A DNA stretch of 8,736 nucleotides from CAYMTN01 sp964393335 (GCA_964393335.1 CAYMTN010000224.1:1-8736), one strand, 5' to 3'. Positions 1 to 6,612 are shown, counted from the first letter of the stretch. Notes: generated by a model not told the origin, from the letters alone. Numbers and translations are program-made.

Positions 1-110
1 TGTGAAGTATCCAGACACACAGGACCCGCCGCGCATTTCCCGATTTTTCCCGCGTATTCAACAGCTATACCATCGCCCGGCACTTTTCAAAAATACAGCC
101 AAAAAGAACA

Positions 111-161
111 AAGATGCTGAACCTTGCTTCTCATGAAGCCTGAGTCAAGGTTCAGCATCTT
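111..161 (-). terminator. Probable Rho-independent terminator of the GH3 beta-glucosidase gene
   Basis: A perfect 16-bp inverted repeat (arms 111-126 and 146-161, AAGATGCTGAACCTTG and its complement) encloses a 19-nt loop. It begins 21 bp past the stop codon of the minus-strand GH3 gene. Read on the minus strand, the stem is followed at once by a T-rich run (TTTGTTCTTTTT, about 112-101), as expected of an intrinsic terminator. The stem is less G+C rich and longer than typical, and the loop holds a small nested CTTC/GAAG pair. Inference: it ends the transcript that comes through the beta-glucosidase gene. Confidence 0.75.
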
Positions 162-181
162 GCGCAGGATGCTACGAAAGC

Positions 182-2407
182 TTATTGGACTACTTCAAAT
201 TCCGCGTGGAGTGTCGCCTGCGAATCGGAACCAACCCAGAGGTCGAAGGCCGCAGCATCCTGCACCCATTTGCCGGCGCTCGTGCTCCAGTATTTCAACT
301 GTTCCGGTCTGAGATCGAAGGTGACGGTCTTGGTCTCGCCGGGCTGGAGCGGAACCCGCTCAAAGCCCTTCAGCTCGCGCATCGGGCGCGAGTCGCTGCC
401 GGATTTCTGGTGGATGTACATCTGCACCACCTCGTCTCCCGCTACCTTGCCGGTGTTGGTCACATCGGCAGTCACGGTCAACGAATCGCCCACCTTCACC
501 TGCGCGGCTGAGACCTTCAGGTTGCTGATCGAGAAGGTTGTATAGCTCAGGCCGAAGCCAAAGGGATAGAGCGGCGAAGTCGGGCTGTCCCAGTAGCGCG
601 AGCGGTACCAGGGGTGGTCCTCAGGTTGGTGCGTGATGGTGCGCGCGTAGTACATCGGGGCGTGGCTGCCGCTGCGCGGGAAGGTCACCGGCAGCTTGCC
701 GCCTGGGTTGGCATCCCCAAAGAGGATGTCAGCCACCGCGTGCCCGCCTTCCGTCCCCGGTTCCCACGCTTCGAGGATTGCTGGGACGTGTTCCGCTGCC
801 CAATTGATGCTTAGCGGTCGCCCATTCAGCAGCACCAGCACCACCGGTTTGCCCAGGGCCACCACTGCCTTGAGCAGTTCTTCCTGCCGCCCCGGCAGGT
901 CGAGCGATCCCCGCGAGGCTGCTTCGCCGGCCATAACGTCTGTTTCGCCCAGAACCATAATCACCAGGTCTGCGTCCCGCGCTGTCCCAATCGCCTCCTG
1001 GAAGGCTGCTTCTGCCGCTTCAGGTGTCTGCGCAGGTTTCTTCTTGCTCGGATCAAAGTCCTCAAACGGTGATGGGAAATCGCGCCGGATCTCAGGCCCG
1101 GGGGCGTATTCAACGCGTGCATCGGGCAGTTTGGCGCGGATGCCTTCCAGCACGGTTACCGCCGCCGGTTGGTGACCGAAGACCATCCACGAACCCTCCG
1201 TGGCTTCCATAGAGTCGGCCACTGGACCGATGACAGCCACGTTCTTCAGGTTTTTCGCCAGCGGCAGCAGCTCGTTCTCATTGCGTAACAGGACCATCGA
1301 GCGTTGGGCCGCCAGCCGTGCAGCCTGGCGGTGCTCCGGTAGCGCGACGACCTGATCCAGCAGATTCTCGTTGATGTAGGGGTGCTCGAAGAGTCCCATG
1401 TGCACCTTGAGGGCGAGAATGGGCCGCACGGCTGCGTCGAGATCGGCTTCTTGTAGTGTGCCATCCTCCACCAACCCGGCCAGATTCTGTAAATAGGTGT
1501 TGCTGGCCATATCCATGTCGAGGCCCGCGCTCAGCGCGCGGAAGGCGGCGTCGCGATCATCGCGGGCGAAGCCCTGGACGACGAGGCTGCCCACTGCAAA
1601 CGCGTCGCTGACAACGAAGCCCTGAAAGCCCCACTCGCCGCGCAGGATGTCATGCAGTAACCAGCGGTTCCCACTGGCAGGGACATTGTTGAGGTCCATG
1701 TAGGCGCTCATAAATGTCCCGACGCCAGCTTTCACTGCGGCCTCGAAGGGCGGGAAGTAAACGTTGCGCAGTTGGGCTTCGGACAGGTAGACCGGATCGT
1801 AATCACGCCCACCGTCGGCGGCTCCGTACCCGGCGAAGTGCTTGGCGCAGGCGATCAGATGGTCCGGCGCGCCAGGGTACGGTCCCTGGAAGCCGCGCAC
1901 CTGGGCAGCCGCCATCGCCGCGCCCAGGAAGGGGTCTTCGCCAGCGCCTTCGACGATGCGGCCCCAACGGGCATCCCGGGCGATGTCGAGCATCGGGCCA
2001 AACGTCCAGTGCAGACCGGCGGCGCGGGCTTCTTTGGCCGCTACCGCTTGCGCTTGTTCGGCAACGGCGGGATCCCAGGACGAGGCCATAGCCAGCGGCA
2101 CGGGGAAGATTGTCCGGTAGCCGTGGATCACATCCAGGGCGAAGAGCAGCGGGATTTTCGATGGACTCTCTTCAACAGCGATTTTTTGCAGCGCGTTGAA
2201 TTTCTTCGTGTCGTTGAGCCACAAGACCGAACTGGCCCCCCCGCTGCGGATAATGTCTTCGGGCTTTGGCCCTGGAATAAAATCCGCGCCGCCAATCTGG
2301 GTGAGCTGGCCGACCTTCTCCGCGAGGCTCATCTGCCCCAGAAGCGCTTCGACACGCCCGGCAACGTCGGTTTCCGATGGAACGGATGCGTTTGTCAACT
2401 CGTTCAT
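182..2407 (-). CDS. bglX: Glycoside hydrolase family 3 beta-glucosidase (BglX-like), cytoplasmic
   Basis: Full-length 741-residue GH3 enzyme, expected to remove non-reducing-end beta-linked glucose (possibly xylose) from oligosaccharides with retention. The N-terminal TIM barrel spans about residues 15-345 and includes LDVIHGYRTIFP (91-102), WGRIVEGAGEDPF (148-160) and the KHF substrate motif (189-191). The nucleophile is Asp268 in GFVVSDAF. The alpha/beta sandwich domain (about 370-575) carries the likely acid/base Glu495 in GEAASR, aligned by motif to the HEASSR of E. coli BglX. A fibronectin type III-like domain (about 650-725) ends the protein; this three-domain order and length are normal for BglX. 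Unlike E. coli BglX there is no signal peptide, so it probably acts on imported sugars. The start is supported by AAAGGAGATAGT directly before ATG. The upstream same-strand neighbour is a MATE remnant 110 bp away. Substrate (cellobiose, xylobiose or other) cannot be told from sequence alone. Confidence 0.95.
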   Translation of the reverse strand: MNELTNASVPSETDVAGRVEALLGQMSLAEKVGQLTQIGGADFIPGPKPEDIIRSGGASSVLWLNDTKKFNALQKIAVEESPSKIPLLFALDVIHGYRTIFPVPLAMASSWDPAVAEQAQAVAAKEARAAGLHWTFGPMLDIARDARWGRIVEGAGEDPFLGAAMAAAQVRGFQGPYPGAPDHLIACAKHFAGYGAADGGRDYDPVYLSEAQLRNVYFPPFEAAVKAGVGTFMSAYMDLNNVPASGNRWLLHDILRGEWGFQGFVVSDAFAVGSLVVQGFARDDRDAAFRALSAGLDMDMASNTYLQNLAGLVEDGTLQEADLDAAVRPILALKVHMGLFEHPYINENLLDQVVALPEHRQAARLAAQRSMVLLRNENELLPLAKNLKNVAVIGPVADSMEATEGSWMVFGHQPAAVTVLEGIRAKLPDARVEYAPGPEIRRDFPSPFEDFDPSKKKPAQTPEAAEAAFQEAIGTARDADLVIMVLGETDVMAGEAASRGSLDLPGRQEELLKAVVALGKPVVLVLLNGRPLSINWAAEHVPAILEAWEPGTEGGHAVADILFGDANPGGKLPVTFPRSGSHAPMYYARTITHQPEDHPWYRSRYWDSPTSPLYPFGFGLSYTTFSISNLKVSAAQVKVGDSLTVTADVTNTGKVAGDEVVQMYIHQKSGSDSRPMRELKGFERVPLQPGETKTVTFDLRPEQLKYWSTSAGKWVQDAAAFDLWVGSDSQATLHAEFEVVQ

Positions 2408-2517
2408 ACTATCTCCTTTGAAAGTATTGATTATTCAGCCATTTTACGCGAGTTAAGAGTGGGCATCGAGCAGCGCCACCCAAAGCGGGACTCCGCTCAA
2501 CCGCCCATTATTCCCGG

Positions 2518-3285
2518 TTACGGGCTGTATGCTGAGTACTCCATTGCAGCGATCCTCCCCTGGTAACTCCTCAACATCAGCAAGGAAATGATGCAGAGAA
2601 CGAACTCCGAAACCGCCTCCGAAGCCCAAATCCCCGTCAAGGAGAACAGGCTGGAGGCTAGCAGCAGGACCGGCAGCTTGACGAGGGTGATTCCCCCCAA
2701 TGTGATCTGTAGTGCTTCCTTTGCCCTGCCGGTCGATTGGAAATACGCGGCGCCCATCACCGATACACCGCCCAGCGGACAGGCAAACGCCATTAACCTT
2801 AAGGCCGTCTGTCCTTCGACGATAATCACGGTTTCCTTTGAAAGCAGCGCGATCAGTGTGGCCGGAATGAGCAGACAAAGGCAGCCAATGAACAGCCCAT
2901 ATACAGCCGACGAACCGAGTGAATAGGTCATGGTTTTCCGAATCCGGTCAAATCTCTTCTGGCCGAAGTTATGCCCCACAATCGGCTGCATCCCCTGGAC
3001 GATGCCTATCTGCGGCGTGTTCAGCCCGGCATAGAGCCGGTTGACAATGGCGAACACGCCCAGCGCACTATCTCCGCCGATCTGCTTCAGCAAGTTGTTG
3101 GTGACGATGACAACCATGCTGGCGCTGATACTTTTTATGAAGGAGGGAAACCCGATGAGAATGACCTCGCCAATGATCGACCAGTCCGGTTTGAAATAAG
3201 ACGCCTTTATCTCGTATGACCGTTTTTTCTGAAGAAGAAAAAATAGATGCTCATACCTGGCTGAAATTATGCCGCGTTGAACCAA
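2518..3285 (-). pseudogene. MATE-family efflux transporter, C-terminal half only (5' end lost)
   Basis: This reading frame encodes about 255 residues matching the second half of a MATE (multidrug and toxic compound extrusion) exporter, which is usually about 450 residues with 12 helices. Six hydrophobic segments are visible. They follow the typical inter-lobe loop FKPDWSIIGEVILIGFPSF and include GVFAIVNRLYAGLNTPQIGIVQGMQPIVGHNFGQ in part (the MATE repeat with Q-PI-GHNFG) and a late FQSTGRAKEA loop. The N-terminal six-helix lobe is missing. The only in-frame start is a TTG at 3285 that actually lies inside the neighbouring phosphotransferase remnant, without its own Shine-Dalgarno, and an in-frame TGA follows just upstream. 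The surviving part has no internal stops, so the break looks recent. Natively such proteins export cationic drugs or metabolites using Na+ or H+ gradients; half a transporter is unlikely to work. MATE assignment is strong, the pseudogene call fairly strong. Confidence 0.85.
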
Positions 3286-3404
3286 CCTTCCTTTAACTCA
3301 CTCAGCGCATCTTCACCGGCTGCAAGGGTAGTTCCGCCAAAGGCCTTTTCAGCCATCCGCGCAACCTGCTCGCGCGTCTTTCTGTTTTTTGTTTTGCTTT
3401 CCAT
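3267..3404 (-). pseudogene. Aminoglycoside phosphotransferase-like gene, N-terminal 45 codons only
   Basis: A 45-codon frame starts at ATG 3404 behind a good Shine-Dalgarno (GAGAGGAAGG, 3406-3415) and ends at TAA 3267-3269. The sequence MESKTKNRKTREQVARMAEK, then AFGG, then SELKEGWFNAA, resembles the start of APH/choline-kinase-fold phosphotransferases. In those, ELxEGxxNxxY begins the first beta strands and is followed by xDGRxVILKIAP, holding the ATP-binding lysine. Here the frame stops exactly where the Tyr would be encoded (GCATA then AATTT), and the downstream DNA belongs to a MATE transporter read in another frame. The kinase core is therefore absent and no activity is expected. The upstream neighbour is the TetR gene on the same strand (100-bp gap), a frequent regulator/target arrangement. 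The APH assignment rests on a short stretch and is moderate; a genuine 45-residue small protein is the alternative. Confidence 0.6.
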
Positions 3405-3419
3405 GCCTTCCTCTCTTTG

Positions 3420-3432
3420 CCAAGTAACTTGG
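3420..3432. promoter_or_regulatory. Perfect 13-bp palindrome upstream of the phosphotransferase remnant
   Basis: CCAAGTAACTTGG is a perfect palindrome around a central A, 15 bp upstream of the ATG at 3404 and just behind its Shine-Dalgarno. Such a position suits a repressor site or a short 5'UTR stem. I could not see a convincing sigma-70 promoter beside it. It does not resemble the AATGnCACT palindrome near the TetR promoter, so the same regulator need not bind both. Confidence 0.3.
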
Positions 3433-3504
3433 AAACATATTGACACACAGTAGCTCTTGTGGAGCAGCCGTAGGGGGCACAACGTGCTTATCGAATGAGA
3501 GAGC

Positions 3505-4185
3505 TTACTTCCTGGGCTTGTTAAATTCCGGTGGCATGTCCGCGACGATGGCGCACAGTCGGTTAACTAGGTCGTCGACCAGACCGGCGATATCGTCGGT
3601 TTCGTGGTCGTACCAGGCGTTAAACGCCGTGTCGTGTAGGGCGCGCGTGAGGAAGGCCAGAAGCATCGGTGTGTTGTCGTGGCTTGCGGCGTCCATACGC
3701 TGGACCATCAACGCCGCTATCCGTTCCTCAAGGCGGTTGCGACGCTCCATCACGGCGCGCCTGAGGGCGCTTGTCTCGCGCAGGAGACGTATGGTACTGC
3801 GAACGAGATCTGGCTCCGCCAGGCCGTACTCTATGGCCGGCACGAGGGCATTGCGGATCGCGAGCAGCGGTGGCTCAGAGAGAGGGCGCGCAGCGAGCTC
3901 AGCGAACAACTGCTCCCCAAGCCGGTCGGCGCGCTCGGCCATCACGTCTTCTTTGGACTTGTAGTAGCGGAAGAACGTTCGACGGGAGACGCCCGCGGTC
4001 CGAGCGATCTCCTCGACAGTGACCGCCTCGAAACCGCGCGCGAGGAACAGTTCCTCGGCAGCGGCACTCAGGGCATCTCGCACGACCTGCTGCTTGCGCG
4101 TCTTGAGACTCGCCGGGGCGGATGGCACCGCTTCGGCAAACAGTCTGGCTTTTTGTCCCGTGTTTTTCTGGTCTGCATCACTCAT
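3505..4185 (-). CDS. TetR/AcrR-family transcriptional regulator
   Basis: A complete 226-residue TetR-family repressor, within the normal family length. The N-terminal DNA-binding domain covers about residues 33-82. ALSAAAEELFLARGFEAVTV forms helix 1 and the lead-in, and VEEIARTAGVSRRTFFRYYK (57-76) is the helix-turn-helix, followed by SKEDV, the hallmark TetR signature. The C-terminal helical domain (about 90-220) is the ligand and dimer part and is not conserved enough to name an effector. The ATG at 4185 is chosen because it lies exactly where the promoter at 4192-4220 would start transcription; no Shine-Dalgarno is visible, consistent with leaderless translation. About 30 residues precede the HTH, a little more than usual, and the next GTG inside the gene also lacks a ribosome site. 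The nearest downstream genes are the broken phosphotransferase and MATE fragments, likely former targets. A palindrome over its own -35 suggests autorepression. Confidence 0.92.
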   Translation of the reverse strand: MSDADQKNTGQKARLFAEAVPSAPASLKTRKQQVVRDALSAAAEELFLARGFEAVTVEEIARTAGVSRRTFFRYYKSKEDVMAERADRLGEQLFAELAARPLSEPPLLAIRNALVPAIEYGLAEPDLVRSTIRLLRETSALRRAVMERRNRLEERIAALMVQRMDAASHDNTPMLLAFLTRALHDTAFNAWYDHETDDIAGLVDDLVNRLCAIVADMPPEFNKPRK

Positions 4186-4191
4186 AGGCGA

Positions 4192-4220
4192 ATTATAGCA
4201 TTAAGTGCCGAAAATGTCAC
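4192..4220 (-). promoter_or_regulatory. Sigma-70-type promoter of the TetR gene, predicted leaderless
   Basis: On the minus strand GTGACA (4220-4215, five of six matches to TTGACA), a 17-bp spacer and a perfect TATAAT (4197-4192) form a near-consensus promoter. Only six bases (TCGCCT) separate the -10 from the ATG at 4185. With usual spacing transcription starts on the A of that ATG, giving an mRNA without a 5' leader. Confidence 0.8.
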
Positions 4221-4231
4221 TGAGTGCCATT
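4213..4231. promoter_or_regulatory. Putative TetR operator overlapping the -35 box
   Basis: AATGTCACTGAGTGCCATT is a 19-bp near-palindrome of form AATGnCACTnAGTGnCATT, with mismatches only at two symmetric positions and the centre base. It covers most of the -35 element of the TetR promoter, where bound repressor would block RNA polymerase. A further partial copy, AGTGCC, lies at 4204-4209, exactly 19 bp from AGTGCC at 4223-4228 and inside the promoter spacer, so two dimers may bind side by side. TetR proteins commonly bind such palindromes next to their own gene; that this TetR binds here is inference. Confidence 0.6.
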
Positions 4232-4391
4232 ATGATTGCAAATGCTGTCAACGTCGGTTCCGCATGGTGCGAAAACTAATCCACGCAAGAGATCGACAGT
4301 CCCAGACCAGGGACCGAGTTCCTGGAAAACCCCGTACCCCCAAAAACTCCATGTAACAGCAAATTGAGGCGAGATCAGTCTTTGACCTAGC

Positions 4392-4400
4392 TGGTATAAT
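4392..4400 (+). promoter_or_regulatory. Extended -10 promoter element upstream of GH43
   Basis: TGGTATAAT combines a perfect TATAAT (4395-4400) with the TGn extension that can replace a -35 box. No good -35 stands 16-18 bp upstream (4371-4378 reads GAGATCAG). It would start a transcript near 4407 and leave about 255 nt of leader before the GH43 ATG. It is the best plus-strand promoter in this gap, though a nearer, weaker one could exist. Confidence 0.45.
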
Positions 4401-4434
4401 GGTTGTGTGTTTTACTGCAGGGAAAGGAAAGGAG

Positions 4435-4478
4435 ATGTTTTGGTTTTGCGTGTAGTAAATTGTCTCAACGCTGATTGA
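4435..4478 (+). other. Candidate leader ORF(s) behind a strong Shine-Dalgarno
   Basis: The purine run GGGAAAGGAAAGGAG (4420-4434) is the strongest ribosome-site-like stretch in the region, far better than the one before GH43. It is followed by ATG at 4435 (MFWFCV then stop at 4453-4455) and, in another frame, by TTG at 4440 (12 codons, MVLRVVNCLNAD, stop 4476-4478). Either could be a leader peptide, or the remains of a gene whose body was lost. Neither has recognisable homology. Confidence 0.25.
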
Positions 4479-4554
4479 GTCCATCAGATTAGGGCTCAGG
4501 TCGGCCAGCGACAAGGATCTGAAATCTTATTGTTGCGTCGCCAACGAGTGAGCT

Positions 4555-4592
4555 ACCGTTCTCGGTGGAATCATCCACGACTATTGCCGTGG
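4555..4592 (+). other. Three overlapping, mutually exclusive small hairpins in the GH43 leader
   Basis: ACCG-ttct-CGGT (4555-4566), GTGGA-atca-TCCAC (4565-4578) and CCACG-n8-CGTGG (4575-4592) share arms, so forming the middle one excludes the other two. The arms are only 4-5 bp, which makes chance possible. None has a T tract. Confidence 0.2.
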
Positions 4593-4605
4593 CATTGGTA
4601 AGAAA

Positions 4606-4619
4606 AGAAATCGGTTAGC
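4606..4619. promoter_or_regulatory. Weak LacI-type operator-like site before GH43
   Basis: AGAAATCGGTTAGC has the central AAnCGnTT core typical of LacI/GalR-family operators and matches 11 of 14 positions of the TGWAANCGNTNWCA pattern. It lies 42 bp before the GH43 start, and a LacI-family regulator is encoded just downstream. The outer positions are poor, so this is tentative. Confidence 0.2.
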
Positions 4620-4661
4620 ACCAGTTTTTAAGAGCACAGACCTACCATAAGGGACCATCAT

Positions 4662-6164
4662 ATGCAATATACCAACCCAATCCTCTCAGGTTTTTACCCG
4701 GACCCCAGTATTTGCCGCGTGGGAAATGATTATTATCTCGTCACCAGCAGCTTTGAGTATTTTCCTGGTGTCCCCATTTTTCACAGCCGCGATCTTGTCC
4801 ACTGGCGGCAAATTGGTCACTGTTTGACCCGTTCCAGCCAGCTTCCGCTCAGCGGCGCACCTAGCTCTGGGGGCATCTACGCGCCGACTATCCGGTACCA
4901 TAATGGCACATTCTACATGGTAACGACCAACGTGGGTGGCGGGGGGCATTTTTATGTTTGCACGCCACACCCGGAGGGCGAGTGGTCAGAACCGGTTTGG
5001 GTCAGTTCTGATGCAGACGAATTGAAGTTCTCAATTGATCCATCCCTGTTCTTTGACGATGACGGCAAGATCTACTTTACCTGCACGGGCGCTGGCCAAC
5101 GGATTTACCAGTTTGAAATCGATATTGCCACCGGGCAAGCGTTATCTGAAACGCAGATGATCTGGGCAGGAACGGGCGGAAAATACCCGGAAGCTCCCCA
5201 TCTGTACAAGATCAATGGCTTATATTATTTGTTGGCAGCGGAAGGGGGAACCGAATACGGTCATTTTGAGATCATCGCCCGGTCGAACGATCCCTGGGGG
5301 CCGTTTGAAAGCTGTCCACATAACCCCATTCTGACGCATCGGAGTACAGAACATCCTATTCAGTCCACGGGACATGCAGACCTCATTCAGGCGCACAATG
5401 GTTCGTGGTGGCTGGTATTTTTGGCCGTGCGACCGCATGGTTATCCGCCAGTCCATCATCTGGGCCGGGAAACCTATCTGGCTCCTGTTGAATGGGATCC
5501 TGATGGCTGGCCCAGGGTGAGTCGGGTTGATCTTGTCATGAATGTCGACCTTCTACCCCAACATACCTGGGATCATACAATATCCCATCGGGATGATTTT
5601 GACTTGCCACAACTTCGGATGGAGTGGAATTTCCGTCGGAACCCCAATCCTGCCAGTTGGTCTTTAGCTGATCGCCCTGGCTGGCTGCGGCTCACCGGAT
5701 CCTCAGCCACCTTAGACGATATAGAATTGACTGCCTTTGTTGGCCGTCGCCAGCAGCACTTCCAATGCTGTGTAACAACTTGTCTGGATTATCAACCTGA
5801 CAGTGATGGAGAAGCCGGGCTGACCGTGTTTATGAACGAGCGCCATCACTACGAAATTTTCGTAAAGCGGATTGATGGGAACCGCCAGATTGTTGTGCGC
5901 CGTCGGATTGGCAGCCTGGTGGCAATCGTCGGGCAAGAACCGATTGGTGCTGGGGTGGTGATGCTGCGCATTGACGCCGATCTGGAGTCGTACAGGTTCT
6001 CGTATTCCGTTGGGATAGAAGAACCGCGACAGCTTGCCTCTGGCGAAACACGTTATCTATCGACCGAAGTGGCGGGTGGTTTTACCGGAGTCTATTTGGG
6101 AATGTATGTCCATGGAACCACCCCTGCTGACTTCGATTGGTTTGATTATGAACCTCTTGACTGA
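4662..6164 (+). CDS. Glycoside hydrolase family 43 beta-xylosidase / alpha-L-arabinofuranosidase
   Basis: A 500-residue inverting GH43 enzyme expected to release xylose or arabinose from the non-reducing ends of xylan-type oligosaccharides. The five-bladed propeller (about 1-300) shows the catalytic triad in context: base Asp14 (FYPDPS), pKa-modulating Asp126 (SIDPSLF) and acid Glu177 (KYPEAPHLY). SSGGIYAPTIRYHNGTFYM (68-86) and STGHADLI (235-242) are further family motifs. A second beta-sandwich domain from about 311 (HRDDFD) to the end matches the GH43 C-terminal concanavalin-like domain of beta-xylosidases and ends in FDWFDYEPLD. Length is typical. There is no signal peptide or membrane segment, so it should be cytoplasmic and work on imported oligosaccharides. 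AAGGGA at 4649-4654 is a modest ribosome site. The LacI regulator begins 500 bp downstream on the same strand and may control it. Xylosidase versus arabinofuranosidase cannot be settled by reading. Confidence 0.93.
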   Translation: MQYTNPILSGFYPDPSICRVGNDYYLVTSSFEYFPGVPIFHSRDLVHWRQIGHCLTRSSQLPLSGAPSSGGIYAPTIRYHNGTFYMVTTNVGGGGHFYVCTPHPEGEWSEPVWVSSDADELKFSIDPSLFFDDDGKIYFTCTGAGQRIYQFEIDIATGQALSETQMIWAGTGGKYPEAPHLYKINGLYYLLAAEGGTEYGHFEIIARSNDPWGPFESCPHNPILTHRSTEHPIQSTGHADLIQAHNGSWWLVFLAVRPHGYPPVHHLGRETYLAPVEWDPDGWPRVSRVDLVMNVDLLPQHTWDHTISHRDDFDLPQLRMEWNFRRNPNPASWSLADRPGWLRLTGSSATLDDIELTAFVGRRQQHFQCCVTTCLDYQPDSDGEAGLTVFMNERHHYEIFVKRIDGNRQIVVRRRIGSLVAIVGQEPIGAGVVMLRIDADLESYRFSYSVGIEEPRQLASGETRYLSTEVAGGFTGVYLGMYVHGTTPADFDWFDYEPLD

Positions 6165-6432
6165 GTTGATTCGACCAGGAAACGTATGGATGGGGTGAAA
6201 TCATTGCCGGCATCGTCATAGCTTGTGATATGTCCCAGCAGCGGGTCTCGCAGATTCTGTATGTATAGCGCGATCGATGAGTTCTGTGTGACTTCATCAT
6301 GCCCCTTCTCTCAAGACTGCTTGCACAGGGAATATCTCTCGAATCTGAATGGATGTGTGAGGTAGCCAGCATAACGGACGGACGACTTAAATGACCCCCA
6401 CAACTACGCCCCACAGGTTCTGGTAGCAACTG

Positions 6433-6443
6433 AACCGACGGTT
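6433..6443. promoter_or_regulatory. Perfect 11-bp palindrome upstream of the lacI-type promoter
   Basis: AACCGACGGTT is perfectly symmetric around its central A and ends 25 bp before the -35 box at 6469. It could be an upstream regulator site. Its core differs from the even-spaced CG core usual for LacI-family operators. Confidence 0.25.
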
Positions 6444-6468
6444 ATTGGAGTATACCTTATCCACACTA

Positions 6469-6497
6469 TTGCCCGAACAGCTCTTTACTGCCATAAT
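6469..6497 (+). promoter_or_regulatory. Sigma-70-type promoter of the LacI-family regulator gene
   Basis: TTGCCC (6469-6474, four of six consensus bases), a 17-bp spacer and CATAAT (6492-6497, five of six) form a plausible promoter, with start near 6504. The leader would be about 160 nt. The -10 and start site lie inside the palindrome cluster 6491-6524, which suggests repression at this point. Confidence 0.5.
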
Positions 6498-6524
6498 AAT
6501 GATTATGGTATGGATACCATGGTA
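6491..6524. promoter_or_regulatory. Cluster of overlapping palindromes at the promoter start site
   Basis: Three palindromes interlock in 34 bp: CCATAAT-aatg-ATTATGG (6491-6508), ATGGTAT-gg-ATACCAT (6505-6520) and the perfect TACCATGGTA (6515-6524). All are built from the CCAT/ATGG element. They cover the -10 and start site of the promoter before the LacI gene, a classic place for a repressor operator. The LacI-family product downstream is one candidate binder (autoregulation), although the sites lack the CG-centred core usual for that family. Confidence 0.45.
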
Positions 6525-6612
6525 GTTTCCTTGATAGCTCGAGCGAGTTTTCCATATTTGGGCGGACAGAAGTAAGCAACACCCTACCGTGCAAACAGAG
6601 CACTGAATCGGA

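Larger units (their letters stand above)
4186..4661. other. Intergenic region between the divergent TetR and GH43 genes
   Basis: The 476 bp hold the TetR promoter and operator at the left, then a hairpin-forming repeat (CCAGGGAC/GTTCCTGG, 4307-4314 and 4318-4325, with one G-T pair and no T tract). An extended -10 element, a purine-rich Shine-Dalgarno with tiny ORFs, overlapping small hairpins (4555-4592) and a possible LacI-type half-palindrome follow. I see no longer gene with convincing protein character on either strand. Confidence 0.6.

Noticed and set aside
1..110. Possible gene or mobile element at the left edge
   Set aside because: No frame with protein character, tRNA-like structure or terminal repeat is visible in this short stretch.
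2484..2497. Small hairpin (AGCGG-gact-CCGCT) between the MATE remnant and the beta-glucosidase gene
   Set aside because: The stem is only 5 bp and just three T residues follow on the minus strand, so it is not a convincing terminator.
1772..2566. 264-codon plus-strand ORF opposite the beta-glucosidase gene
   Set aside because: It is the antisense shadow of a G+C-rich, well-conserved GH3 gene, with Arg/Gly/Pro-rich low-quality protein and no homology.
2453..2878. 141-codon minus-strand ORF overlapping the MATE remnant
   Set aside because: It is an alternative frame of the same DNA. The MATE frame has clear hydrophobic helices and family motifs, this one has none.
4307..4325. 8-bp hairpin (with one G-T pair) in the TetR-GH43 gap
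   Set aside because: No T tract follows on either strand and it is not next to a gene end, so there is no basis for calling it a terminator or operator.
4248..4514. 88-codon minus-strand ORF in the TetR-GH43 gap
   Set aside because: It has no ribosome site or recognisable domain, and its composition is unlike a protein. It runs antisense through the extended -10 and Shine-Dalgarno elements read on the plus strand.
6146..6310. A 54-codon open stretch on the minus strand (with NLRDPLLGHITSYDDAGND) that faintly recalls the SSYDRTGGN start of GH172/DUF2961 proteins
   Set aside because: It has no start codon or ribosome site, overlaps the end of GH43, and the resemblance covers only about 15 residues with several mismatches. 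A profile search (HHpred) of this stretch would decide.
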